Of a DNA stretch of 40,713 bases, positions 23,801 through 31,321 are shown in pieces. Every line of letters begins with the position of its first letter. Within the stretch, counting starts at the first letter, position 1. The translations under genes and the position numbers were made by a program. Source of the DNA: GWF2-43-63 sp964559205 (GTDB lineage Bacteria; Bacteroidota; Bacteroidia; Bacteroidales; DTU049); NCBI GenBank assembly GCA_964559205.1, contig CAZLHV010000004.1, forward strand, positions 1 to 40,713. Reading direction: 5' to 3'. A model generated the notes under the pieces. That model made no database searches. It was not told where the DNA came from and saw nothing but the letters and a program-made list of their open reading frames with translations.

Positions 23801-24547
23801 TCAGGGTTTTGAAAAAATGCGTGAGCGGGCAATGCCCCATTTGTGCAGGCGGTATCTGAATGCCGTTCCAAGCACCCCAAGTCCATACTTAACCGAACGA
23901 CGGAAATTGATCGAAGACGCGCCTTCGAAATACTTGGTAGGACATGTGATTTCGGCAATTTCGTATCCAGCCATGAATATTTGTGCGATCATCTGGTTGT
24001 CGAAAACGAAATCGTCAGAGTTTTCTTTGAATCTGATGGATCGTAGCACTTCGGCCGAAAAAGCGCGGTAACCTGTGTGGTATTCCGATAGCTTCTGCCC
24101 GATGATGATGTTTTCGGTGGCAGTGAGCAGGCGATTGAAAAAATACTTGTAATAGGGCATACCGCCTTTGCGGGCTCCGCGCCCGAGAATACGCGAGCCA
24201 AGCACCACCGGATAAACACCACTGGCAATCACGTGTACCATGGCCGATACGAGTTTCGGGGTGTACTGATAATCGGGATGAAGCATCACCACAATGCCCG
24301 CATCAAGCTCAAGAGCTTTCTGATAACAGGTTTTTTGATTACCGCCGTATCCTTTGTTTTTTTCATGACGGATTATGTGCTTAATGCCAAGCGATGCTGC
24401 AACTTCGCTGGTATTGTCGTGACTGCAGTCGTCAACTAAAATGCAATCGTCGACCAGCCCAAACGGAATTTCCGCATAGGTCATGGAGATGGTCTTTTCT
24501 GCATTGTAGGCAGGAAAGACAACGACAACTTTTTGCTGGTTGATCAT
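23801..24547 (-). CDS. glycosyltransferase family 2 (dolichol-phosphate mannosyltransferase-like)
   Basis: 248 residues from ATG 24547. GT-A fold: KVVVVFPAYNAEKTI, ILVDDCSHDNT (UDP/GDP-binding DDxS), NKGYGGNQKTCYQKA, and VMLHPDYQYTP in place of the DxD metal motif. A C-terminal GYEIAEITCPTKYFEGASSI is typical of polyprenol-phosphate sugar synthases. No C-terminal membrane helices, so cytoplasmic or membrane-associated. It likely makes a polyprenyl-phosphate hexose donor; the GT-C-like membrane protein next door (24992-26410) is a plausible user, but they are separate transcripts. Start supported by the promoter box at 24565-24572. Confidence 0.9.
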   Translation of the reverse strand: MINQQKVVVVFPAYNAEKTISMTYAEIPFGLVDDCILVDDCSHDNTSEVAASLGIKHIIRHEKNKGYGGNQKTCYQKALELDAGIVVMLHPDYQYTPKLVSAMVHVIASGVYPVVLGSRILGRGARKGGMPYYKYFFNRLLTATENIIIGQKLSEYHTGYRAFSAEVLRSIRFKENSDDFVFDNQMIAQIFMAGYEIAEITCPTKYFEGASSINFRRSVKYGLGVLGTAFRYRLHKWGIARSRIFSKP

Positions 24548-24564
24548 TTGCTTTTGATGACAGA

Positions 24565-24572
24565 CAAAGATA
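24565..24572 (-). promoter_or_regulatory. -7 promoter element of the GT2 gene
   Basis: TATCTTTG on the minus strand, 17 bases before ATG 24547. Confidence 0.6.
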
Positions 24573-24592
24573 TAAAATAGATGATTATTCAA

Positions 24593-24790
24593 AAAAAAAT
24601 TACAGATACTCAGTTGAATGTATAAATCTTTTGGGTATAAAGAACTTACACTGCGTAGAAGTTACTACTTGAAAACTGTTTCAACATAAAATCATTCTGG
24701 TGAAAACCTTAATGTTCATCATGACAAGCAATATCTACCAGACTCAAAGGAAAGAGTAAGTGGAAAGCAATGAATCGGAATGAGGATTTT
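24593..24790. other. intergenic stretch, nothing clear
   Basis: About 200 AT-rich bases between the GT2 promoter and the promoter of the small peptide gene. No ORF above 20 codons with a plausible start, and no convincing hairpin or RNA gene seen. Confidence 0.5.
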
Positions 24791-24798
24791 TATTTTTG
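24791..24798 (+). promoter_or_regulatory. possible promoter of the second 28-residue peptide gene
   Basis: TATTTTTG matches the -7 consensus and lies 35 bases before ATG 24834. Overlapping it, TTGGCACG (24796-24803) matches the -24 half of a sigma-54 promoter; four bases later ATGA only partly matches the -12 half (TTGC). Confidence 0.4.
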
Positions 24799-24833
24799 GC
24801 ACGATTCATGAAAAGTTGAAAAAAAACAACGCC

Positions 24834-24920
24834 ATGAATGCCATAAAAGAATACCTGATCTGGACATTGTATTTTGTCTTTCTGGCCGGCCTGCTTTTGA
24901 TTGGCATGGTTGTTAGCTAA
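24834..24920 (+). CDS. 28-residue single-pass membrane peptide (paralogue of the one at 364-450)
   Basis: ATG 24834 to TAA 24920. The peptide begins MNAIKEYLIW, continues as an unbroken hydrophobic segment with Tyr13, Phe14 and Phe16 and Gly residues, and ends MVVS. It is exactly as long as the minus-strand ORF at 364-450, with nine identical residues in an ungapped alignment and the same NAxKE/W/Y frame. A strong terminator follows 40 bases after the stop, and a promoter-like box precedes it, so it looks like a stand-alone transcription unit. One membrane helix is predicted, N-terminus probably inside (Lys5). Function unknown. Confidence 0.65.
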   Translation: MNAIKEYLIWTLYFVFLAGLLLIGMVVS

Positions 24921-24960
24921 GCAAGCAACCCGAAAAGGGTCACATCATACATGACTCCGC

Positions 24961-24993
24961 ATCGGCCCCCTTCACCGGGGGTCGATTTTTTTT
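24961..24993 (+). terminator. terminator after the second 28-residue peptide gene
   Basis: ATCGGCCCCC, loop TTCACC, GGGGGTCGAT, then eight Ts; the stem has ten pairs including one G-T. The T run overlaps the stop codon of the convergent gene at 24992. Confidence 0.93.
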
Positions 24994-26410
24994 ATGGTTT
25001 TGTTTGACCAGCCGACCAAATCAGATTTCGTTTTGATTTCCAACTCAGATAGATAATGTCGCGTTCCTGCCATGTATCGGGCATAACCAGCTCGTTGCGT
25101 TTCTCTTCAGCAATTTTTCCGGCCACAATGTTCAGTTTGCTTTGATATTCGTCGTATTGAGGCAGGTGTTTTTTAAATGTGTATATCGTCCAGAATCCGG
25201 CAGGATGCATCAGGAAAATGAATACTGCACTGACCAAAACAGGCTTCAGAACTGAATGATACGTCTTTTCCAGCACTACAGCAGCCATGAGGGCAAGAAA
25301 GGGTGAAAATCGTGCGGTATAGATGTAATGACTAACGCCAGCACTAAAGAGCACAATAAAAAAAATGCCAGGGACAAGAGCGCTGAGCCAGAGCAAGTTG
25401 TTTTTTCGGGAAGGAGTCGTTTTTTTTATGAAAAGGAAACCAAAAACAAGAAAAGCCAGCACGACATATCCAGGTCCGATCAGAAACTCGTGGATTTGTA
25501 GAATGAATAGTTTCCAGCTTTCCGGATTAAGGATATGAAGTTGCTGATCGGTGTATTGATCTCCAAAATATCCGCTTCGTTCAAGGAATCGGATACCAAG
25601 AGCCCGCGAAAACTTCTGCCATCCGCTAATTTGTACATATTGCAGTAAAACAAGGCCTGTGGTGATCACTGCTGTTGATGAAGCTATGATGATTCCTCGC
25701 CTGATGTGAGGCGTTTTCAACTGCCTGCGGTAGGCGATGGGTAAGGCCACTGCAAGAGTGAGCCCCATCCAATCGGTAGCAGACAAAAGTAAAACGCACA
25801 GCACAAGCAATGCTCTGGCGAGAAGGACCCGGTCACTTCCGAGATAAAACAACCAGCCGGCGAGAACAGCAATGAGAAAAAACTGCCCCCAGATTTCCGG
25901 GAAATTGTGTTGACTGTGTGCGTAAAGGTTGACTGGATTGAGAATATAGACTGCCATTACGGCAAGGAGGATATGGTTTCGTTTTTTGCAATCGGTGAGA
26001 CTGCAGGTTCTGTCGGCAATGACCATAAGCAATAATCCACCGGCAAGCAGAAGAAAAATTAGAATGATCTGCAGTCCAGACTGATGAAATGAAGCTCCGG
26101 CAATGTTGAGGATCATATAGTTGGCGATAAAAGCCAAGGGAGGGTGAGAGACATAATAGTTGTTTCCGTTACGGTCTTCAAGCCTTTGATAGTAATGATT
26201 GAACCGGGCTGCGTTTGGCCAGGTTTGAACCGGAGCAGCCGAATAGGTCAACATGCCATTCAGCTGCCAGATGCTCATGGTATTGAGCATGAAGATGTGT
26301 GCAGTATTTTCGTGGTGCGGTTCTTTTTTGATGTGCTTCGAAAGCATCAGGATGGCCATCACCATCAGACCGGCTGTAAAAAATGCAAACCTGAGTTTCT
26401 GAAAGCTCAT
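24992..26410 (-). CDS. polytopic membrane protein, GT-C glycosyltransferase-like
   Basis: 472 residues with about ten hydrophobic segments. The first helix (7-24) leads into a loop containing HHENTAHIFML, and a later loop reads NNYYVSHPPLAFIANY; the HPP element after the first luminal loop recalls PMT/ArnT-like GT-C enzymes that use polyprenyl-phosphate sugars. A second loop has YAHSQHNFPEIWGQ. The last 60 residues are soluble and basic. The start is three bases from the DUF59 gene stop, so it is translated as part of the suf unit although its function seems unrelated. Substrate unknown; a general GT-C assignment is moderate. Confidence 0.8.
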   Translation of the reverse strand: MSFQKLRFAFFTAGLMVMAILMLSKHIKKEPHHENTAHIFMLNTMSIWQLNGMLTYSAAPVQTWPNAARFNHYYQRLEDRNGNNYYVSHPPLAFIANYMILNIAGASFHQSGLQIILIFLLLAGGLLLMVIADRTCSLTDCKKRNHILLAVMAVYILNPVNLYAHSQHNFPEIWGQFFLIAVLAGWLFYLGSDRVLLARALLVLCVLLLSATDWMGLTLAVALPIAYRRQLKTPHIRRGIIIASSTAVITTGLVLLQYVQISGWQKFSRALGIRFLERSGYFGDQYTDQQLHILNPESWKLFILQIHEFLIGPGYVVLAFLVFGFLFIKKTTPSRKNNLLWLSALVPGIFFIVLFSAGVSHYIYTARFSPFLALMAAVVLEKTYHSVLKPVLVSAVFIFLMHPAGFWTIYTFKKHLPQYDEYQSKLNIVAGKIAEEKRNELVMPDTWQERDIIYLSWKSKRNLIWSAGQTKP

Positions 26411-26412
26411 GG

Positions 26413-26727
26413 TTAAATGAGTCCCAGTTCGAGTTTAGCCTCGTCGGTCATTTTATCGGGGTCCCAGGGCGGATCGAAGGTCAGGTCGACCCAAACCGAT
26501 TTAAGTTGAGGAAGTGCGGCAACGGCATCTCGAACCATCACCGGAAGGGTATCGGCGACCGGACAATTTGGGGCTGTCACTGTCATGAGAATACGTACAT
26601 CGTGGTTATCATCGATTTTGATGTCGTAAATCATTCCCATATCCCAGATATTAACGGGGATTTCCGGATCAAAAACCGTTTTAATGCGGTTAATAATTTC
26701 CTGAACAAGCGGGTTGAGGGTATCCAT
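26413..26727 (-). CDS. DUF59/MIP18 family Fe-S assembly protein (SufT-like)
   Basis: 104 residues. The core reads VFDPEIPVNIWDMGMIYDIKI, then VRILMTVTAPNCPVADTLP and WVDLTFDPPWDPDKM, the standard MIP18/SufT pattern with a conserved Cys in the TAPNCP loop. These proteins help in Fe-S cluster maturation. I start at 26727 rather than 26868 because the extra upstream residues lie inside sufE and look non-native. It follows sufE by two bases. Confidence 0.93.
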   Translation of the reverse strand: MDTLNPLVQEIINRIKTVFDPEIPVNIWDMGMIYDIKIDDNHDVRILMTVTAPNCPVADTLPVMVRDAVAALPQLKSVWVDLTFDPPWDPDKMTDEAKLELGLI

Positions 26728-26729
26728 GA

Positions 26730-27155
26730 TTATCGTGTGGTTTCGTGTTTTGCTTTGAAAGCGAGGGCATAGAGTTTCATTTGCTTGATCATGCCGTTGA
26801 GGCCATTGGCGCGGGTTGGCGAAAGGTGTTCGCGAAGGCCGATTTCGTCGATAAAGCTCATGTCGCATGCAATGATTTCGTCAGGTGTGCTGCCCGACAT
26901 CACCTGAATAAGAATGGCTGCAATGCCTTTGGTGATCAAGGCGTCGCTATCGCCTTCAAAGAAAACTGCTCCATGGTGATAATTGGCCGAAATCCAAACC
27001 TGCGACTGGCATCCGCTGATCAGATTGGCAGGAGTTTTCAGGTTTTCGGGCATGGGAGGTAGCGATTTCCCTGTTTCAATAATCTGGTTGTATTTATCGA
27101 GCCAGTCTTCATACATAGAAAACATAGCTGCTATTTGCTGTGCTTTTTCTTTCAT
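26730..27155 (-). CDS. sufE: cysteine desulfuration protein SufE
   Basis: 141 residues. The sulfur-accepting loop is NLISGCQSQVW with Cys49. The N-terminal helices (MFSMYEDWLDKYNQIIETGKSLP) and the LREHLSPTRANGLNGMIKQMK C-terminal helix match the SufE fold. It takes persulfide sulfur from SufS for Fe-S cluster assembly. It lies five bases after sufS. Confidence 0.97.
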   Translation of the reverse strand: MKEKAQQIAAMFSMYEDWLDKYNQIIETGKSLPPMPENLKTPANLISGCQSQVWISANYHHGAVFFEGDSDALITKGIAAILIQVMSGSTPDEIIACDMSFIDEIGLREHLSPTRANGLNGMIKQMKLYALAFKAKHETTR

Positions 27156-27160
27156 TTTGA

Positions 27161-28378
27161 CTATTCAAACATGGATTTGACAATATCAAGACCCTGGGCT
27201 AAGCGGTCAATTTCATTTTTGGTGTTATAGGCGGCAAATGAGATACGCATCGTCCCCTGGATGCCTAAATATTTCATCAGGGGCTCGGCACAATGTGTGC
27301 CGGTGCGGATGGCGACCCCGGTTTTATCGAGGATGGTTCCTGCATCGAATGGATGAATTCCCTTCATCAGGAAAGAAATCACCGAAGAGCGGTCATGTCG
27401 GGGGCCATATATCTGCACCCCATCGATGTTGCTGAGAAGATCATAGGCATAGCGCGTCAATTCGGCTTCGTGGTCATGAATGGCCCCGATTTCGCATTGT
27501 TGAATGAAGTGTATGGCTTCCTGAAGGGCCAGAGCACCCGCCACATTGGGAGTACCCGCTTCGAATTTGAACGGAGCTTCGTTGTAGGTCGTTTCTTCGA
27601 ACGATACATGGCTGATCATTTCACCGCCGCCCTGATACGGGGGCATTTGGCTGAGCCATTTCTCCTTTCCGTAAAGTACACCAATTCCCATTGGCCCGTA
27701 CATTTTATGGGCGGAGAAAACAAAGAAGTCGCAATCCAGTTCCTGAACATCGGTTGGAAGATGTGCTACAGATTGCGCTCCGTCGATCAGAACAGCTGCA
27801 CCAGCCTGATGAGCCATAGAAATGATCTCCCTGACAGGGTTGACTGAGCCAAGTACGTTGCTGATATATGCTACACTCACCAAAGCAGTTCGAGAATCGA
27901 TGAGTGACTGCAGATGTTGGATATCGATAATGCCTTCTGGGGTCAAAGACGCCACCCTGAGTTGAAGATGGTATCGTTGACAGGCCAGCTGCCATGGTAC
28001 GATATTGCTGTGATGTTCGAGTTGAGACACAATGATGTTGCTGCCTTCGGGGAGCAGGGAGCAGAAAGAGGAAGCCACAAGATTGATGCTTTCGGTCGTT
28101 CCCCGTGTGAATACAACTTCTTTGTCGGAAGAAGCATTGATGAACTGACGAATGGTGTTTCTGGCCTGTTCGTAGGCAATGGTGGCCTGAGTCGACAAGT
28201 AATGAACTCCCCTGTGAACATTGCTGTTTAGACTTCGGTAGTATGCTGCTTCGGCATCGATTACAGCATTGGGTTTCTGAGTGGTAGCAGCATTGTCGAA
28301 GTATACCAGCGGGCGTCCGTTGACTTCACGTTCCAGGATCGGAAACAGACGTCGAATATTTTCCGGATCTGATTTCAT
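27161..28378 (-). CDS. sufS: cysteine desulfurase SufS
   Basis: 405 residues, fold type I PLP enzyme. It starts with YFDNAATTQKP, has the PLP-contacting VSQLEHHSNIVPW and LIDGAQSVAH, the Schiff-base Lys225 in FSAHKMYGPMGIG, and the active-site Cys363 in RTGTHCAEPLM, the group II (SufS) arrangement. It removes sulfur from cysteine and passes it to SufE. No sufBCD genes are in the window. The promoter box is four bases upstream of the ATG. Confidence 0.98.
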   Translation of the reverse strand: MKSDPENIRRLFPILEREVNGRPLVYFDNAATTQKPNAVIDAEAAYYRSLNSNVHRGVHYLSTQATIAYEQARNTIRQFINASSDKEVVFTRGTTESINLVASSFCSLLPEGSNIIVSQLEHHSNIVPWQLACQRYHLQLRVASLTPEGIIDIQHLQSLIDSRTALVSVAYISNVLGSVNPVREIISMAHQAGAAVLIDGAQSVAHLPTDVQELDCDFFVFSAHKMYGPMGIGVLYGKEKWLSQMPPYQGGGEMISHVSFEETTYNEAPFKFEAGTPNVAGALALQEAIHFIQQCEIGAIHDHEAELTRYAYDLLSNIDGVQIYGPRHDRSSVISFLMKGIHPFDAGTILDKTGVAIRTGTHCAEPLMKYLGIQGTMRISFAAYNTKNEIDRLAQGLDIVKSMFE

Positions 28379-28382
28379 AGTA

Positions 28383-28390
28383 CAAAGGTA
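28383..28390 (-). promoter_or_regulatory. -7 promoter element of the suf operon
   Basis: TACCTTTG on the minus strand with only four bases before ATG 28378. A leaderless or near-leaderless message is expected. Confidence 0.65.
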
Positions 28391-28510
28391 TGATTTTTTT
28401 CGACCTTTTCTGAATCAGTTGTCTCAGCAGGCACTGAGACCGTTTGGCGAATTGAGGTTTTTTTTCGGGCTTTTGTTTCGGAAAAAATGATTTACTTTAC
28501 AAAAAAAAAC

Positions 28511-28981
28511 ATGAGAAGGATTTTGTACTTAGTGATGGCATTGTGGGTGTTTGCAGGCGTGACTCAAAGTGCCAGTGCAGAAAGCATGGAAAAGAAACCC
28601 ACCAAACTATTGAAGAAGTTTGCAGCAAGGGTCACCAGCCATGATTTGAAAGGCATTCTGGTTTTGCTCGATGGTTCTTACAAACAGGTGCAACTCATCG
28701 GCACTCATAAAAACGACACGTCAAAGTTTATCAATGAGTTGTTTTGCGGTTACAGTACGGCCGACAACAAAACGTTTATGTGTGCCACGCTGAACGAAGT
28801 AAAGAAATGCACCTACATGAAAATGGGCGAATTTGACAGCGAAACCAATAGTCCGGCTTATGCTTCGGTGAATTACAGAATCGACACAAACGACGGACGT
28901 AAAATAAAAATCAGTCTGCTGGTGGTCCGGATCACCACGTCGACAGGTGTGCTGTTCAGACTTGCTGGTGCAGTCGGTTAA
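28511..28981 (+). CDS. small secreted protein, function unknown
   Basis: 156 residues from ATG 28511 (MRRILYLVMALWVFAGVTQSASA, cleavage probably after ASA). An upstream in-frame ATG at 28487 would place extra residues before the signal peptide. The mature part is basic and beta-rich: LKGILVLLDGSYKQVQLIG, KTFMCATLNEVKKCTYMKMG, ASVNYRIDTNDGRKIKISLLVV. Two Cys residues (FCG and KKC) may pair. I recognise no family. It is followed 15 bases later by a two-helix membrane protein, so the pair likely forms an operon. Confidence 0.8.
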   Translation: MRRILYLVMALWVFAGVTQSASAESMEKKPTKLLKKFAARVTSHDLKGILVLLDGSYKQVQLIGTHKNDTSKFINELFCGYSTADNKTFMCATLNEVKKCTYMKMGEFDSETNSPAYASVNYRIDTNDGRKIKISLLVVRITTSTGVLFRLAGAVG

Positions 28982-28996
28982 TCAAATACTCATATC

Positions 28997-29491
28997 ATGA
29001 GCGATATTAAAGAACTCAGAAGGGTTTATCTTGAAAAGAAAACCCGTATATCGGCAGTGGGTCAACGCCTGCCGGTTTATGTATTTTTCGGCACCTGGAT
29101 TTTGCTGATATTGTTAATGGCATGGCTTTGCATCACGGAGTTCAACGCTGTATTTTTGGCTTTGGCACTTGTATTTGCACTGTTTGCATGGGTTTCGTTC
29201 CGTTCACTCAGTCAGATGCGGAAAGTGTTTGCCGACGAAAACTTTATGTATGTGCGGCACAGTAAAAATATGGAGGAGAAAGTTCCTCTCGAAAATATAT
29301 ATGCTGGAAGCAAGCCTTTGATCAGACTGGCATCTGCCCTTGAGAGTGTGAAATTTTACTACACTTCGGCCGAAGGGGAGAAGAAAGTGGTGAAATTTGT
29401 CCCTGCACTTATGAACCAAATGTACAATCAGTTCATCGATCTGTGCTCATCAAAGAATCCACATATTAAAATAAAGCGCAGCTTGATTTGA
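28997..29491 (+). CDS. two-helix inner membrane protein, PH-like cytoplasmic part
   Basis: 164 residues. Two adjacent membrane segments (about 27-47 and 51-66) form a hairpin, followed by a soluble domain with short strands (KVFADENFMYVRHSKNMEEKVPLENIYAG, VKFYYTSAEGEKKVVKFVP) reminiscent of bacterial PH-like domains in YcxB/YdbS-type proteins. The family match is only by pattern. The partner upstream is secreted, so the two may act together at the envelope. Confidence 0.78.
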   Translation: MSDIKELRRVYLEKKTRISAVGQRLPVYVFFGTWILLILLMAWLCITEFNAVFLALALVFALFAWVSFRSLSQMRKVFADENFMYVRHSKNMEEKVPLENIYAGSKPLIRLASALESVKFYYTSAEGEKKVVKFVPALMNQMYNQFIDLCSSKNPHIKIKRSLI

Positions 29492-29571
29492 CCATTCATC
29501 AGCTTGAATTTCGGTCGATTTTCTCTTGAAATAGTTGCTGAAATTTTCAACTGTACTGATAAAAAATGTTT

Positions 29572-29579
29572 TACTTTTG
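29572..29579 (+). promoter_or_regulatory. -7 promoter element of the DUF6580-like gene
   Basis: TACTTTTG, 17 bases before ATG 29597. Confidence 0.55.
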
Positions 29580-29596
29580 CAACAAATCTCAAATGT

Positions 29597-30127
29597 ATGA
29601 AAGATAAAGTCTCAGCTTACCGTTTTGCACTGATTACCGGCATCATCGTTCTTTTTGCTGTTCTCCGCATGATCATTGACATACCAAATGTTACTCCGGT
29701 GATGGCCATGGCCCTGCTCGGTGGCGCATTGATCAGCAAGAAACAATTTGCCGTTATCCTGCCTCTTGCGGTGCTGTTTCTTTCCGATCTCGTGATTGGA
29801 TTTTATTCAGGTTTTCTAATGGCCTTTGTCTATGGTTCGTTTGTCATTGTTTCTCTGATCGGCCTCTGGCTTAGGAATCATCTCCGTACGGTCAATGTCG
29901 TTTTGGCATCACTGGTATCGAGTGTCTTATTCTTTGTGCTGACCAATTTTGGTGTTTGGGCCGAAGGCTTATGGTATCCGATGACTGCCGAAGGTTTGCA
30001 ACAATGTTTTGCCCTTGCTTTACCTTTCTTTAAGAATGAACTTGCGGGAACACTTGTATTCTCCATGCTTTTCTTCGGAATGTATCAGCTGTCAGTGCGT
30101 CATATCAGCATTTTCCGTACTGCCTGA
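29597..30127 (+). CDS. DUF6580-like membrane protein (putative transport component)
   Basis: 176 residues with five or six membrane segments. The opening RFALITGIIVLFAVLRMI, then IPNVTPVMAMALLGGALISKKQFAVILPLAVLFLSDLVIGFYSGF, is the distinctive block of DUF6580 proteins, which resemble ECF-transporter S components. A further pattern is LTNFGVWAEGLWYP, then LPFFKNELAGTLVFSMLFFGMY. The substrate is unknown. Start 29597 is preferred to 29504 because of the promoter box and because the family begins close to this Met. Its terminator is directly downstream. Confidence 0.85.
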   Translation: MKDKVSAYRFALITGIIVLFAVLRMIIDIPNVTPVMAMALLGGALISKKQFAVILPLAVLFLSDLVIGFYSGFLMAFVYGSFVIVSLIGLWLRNHLRTVNVVLASLVSSVLFFVLTNFGVWAEGLWYPMTAEGLQQCFALALPFFKNELAGTLVFSMLFFGMYQLSVRHISIFRTA

Positions 30128-30151
30128 TATCATTGCGTTAAATATTTGATC

Positions 30152-30181
30152 GGCATGGTTTCAAACCATGCCTTTTTTTTT
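30152..30181 (+). terminator. terminator, T-run merges into the next promoter
   Basis: GGCATGGTT paired with AACCATGCC around a minimal TCA loop, followed by nine Ts that run directly into TATCTTTA. Confidence 0.9.
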
Positions 30182-30188
30182 ATCTTTA
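30181..30188 (+). promoter_or_regulatory. -7 promoter element of the saccharopine dehydrogenase gene
   Basis: TATCTTTA, one mismatch from consensus, 14 bases before ATG 30203. The expected -33 position falls in the terminator hairpin. Confidence 0.45.
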
Positions 30189-30202
30189 CCAAAAACTTCA
30201 TT

Positions 30203-31321
30203 ATGGCATCTGTGATTGTTTTGGGTTGTGGAATGGTCGGCCGTGCTATGGTGCTCGACCTGGCAAAAAAACACCGTGTGGCTGTGGTCGATCGTTCGGA
30301 GCATGCTCTTGAAACGGTTCAATTGAACGGCGTTGAAAAACATTGTACCGATTTGTCTGATTCAACAGTGGTGGCTCAACTGATTGCCCCTTTCGATTTG
30401 GTGGTTTCAGCAGTACCTGGTTTTCTGGGATTTCAGACGCTTAAAACGGTGATTGAAGCGGGAAAGAATTTTGTGGATATTTCGTTTTTGCCTGAAGATA
30501 TTTTGCAACTTGATGAATTGGCAAAAGCCAGAGGAGTGACAGGGATTGCCGATATGGGTGTGGCACCCGGAATGCCCAACCTGATTGCCGGATATCATTA
30601 TCACCGGATGAAAGTGAATGAGTTTAGTTATATGGTGGGCGGATTGCCACTGGTCAGGTCTTTTCCTTTTGAGTATAAAGCCCCGTTTTCGCCGATCGAT
30701 GTGGTGGAAGAATATACCAGACCTGCAAGGCTGAAAGAAAACGGCGTGTTGGTGACCCGTCCAGCCATGAGTGATCCCGAATTGATTCATTTCGACCACA
30801 TTGGCACTCTGGAGGCTTTTAATACGGATGGACTAAGATCGCTTTTGTTTACATTACCGGGCATTCCATCGATGAAGGAAAAAACACTTCGATATCCTGG
30901 TCATATCAGGCTGATTCAGGCGCTCATGAGTTCGGGATTTTTCAGCCATGAGCCCGTTGCTGTTGGCGGGAGCAATGTTGTTCCATTCGATTTTACCACT
31001 TCGTTGCTTTTCAAATCGTGGAAACTTGGTAGCGAAGAGCGGGAATTTACGGTTATGCGTGTGTCGCTTTCGGGCGAATCGGAAGGAAAGTATGCTTCGG
31101 TACAATACGACTTGTTTGATGAGTATGACCCGTTAGAAAAGGTATCGTCGATGGCCAGAACCACAGGATACACCGGCACTGCTGGTGCAGGACTGATTCT
31201 CGATGGAGTGTTTTCAAAACATGGCGTGTATCCTCCTGAACTCGTGGGCGAGGATGAGCGTTGTTTTCAGTATGTAATGAATCACCTGAGCGAAAGAGGT
31301 GTCGTGTACCGGGTGAGTTGA
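30203..31321 (+). CDS. saccharopine dehydrogenase family protein
   Basis: 372 residues. A Rossmann N-terminus (SVIVLGCGMVGRAMVLDLAKKHRVAVVDRS) binds NAD(P). The linker AVPGFLGFQTLKTVIEAGKNFVDISF and the catalytic-domain block GIADMGVAPGMPNLIAGYH are typical of the saccharopine dehydrogenase / homospermidine-carboxynorspermidine family. The C-terminal domain ends TAGAGLILDG. Members act in lysine breakdown or polyamine formation; which applies here cannot be told. Start 30203 is chosen over 30146, which lies in the terminator. The stop codon is immediately adjacent to the stop of the convergent peptidase gene. Confidence 0.9.
   Translation: MASVIVLGCGMVGRAMVLDLAKKHRVAVVDRSEHALETVQLNGVEKHCTDLSDSTVVAQLIAPFDLVVSAVPGFLGFQTLKTVIEAGKNFVDISFLPEDILQLDELAKARGVTGIADMGVAPGMPNLIAGYHYHRMKVNEFSYMVGGLPLVRSFPFEYKAPFSPIDVVEEYTRPARLKENGVLVTRPAMSDPELIHFDHIGTLEAFNTDGLRSLLFTLPGIPSMKEKTLRYPGHIRLIQALMSSGFFSHEPVAVGGSNVVPFDFTTSLLFKSWKLGSEEREFTVMRVSLSGESEGKYASVQYDLFDEYDPLEKVSSMARTTGYTGTAGAGLILDGVFSKHGVYPPELVGEDERCFQYVMNHLSERGVVYRVS

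Noticed and set aside
28487..28510. Upstream start for the small secreted protein
   Set aside because: It adds residues before a normal signal peptide; ATG 28511 gives the standard MRR-hydrophobic start.
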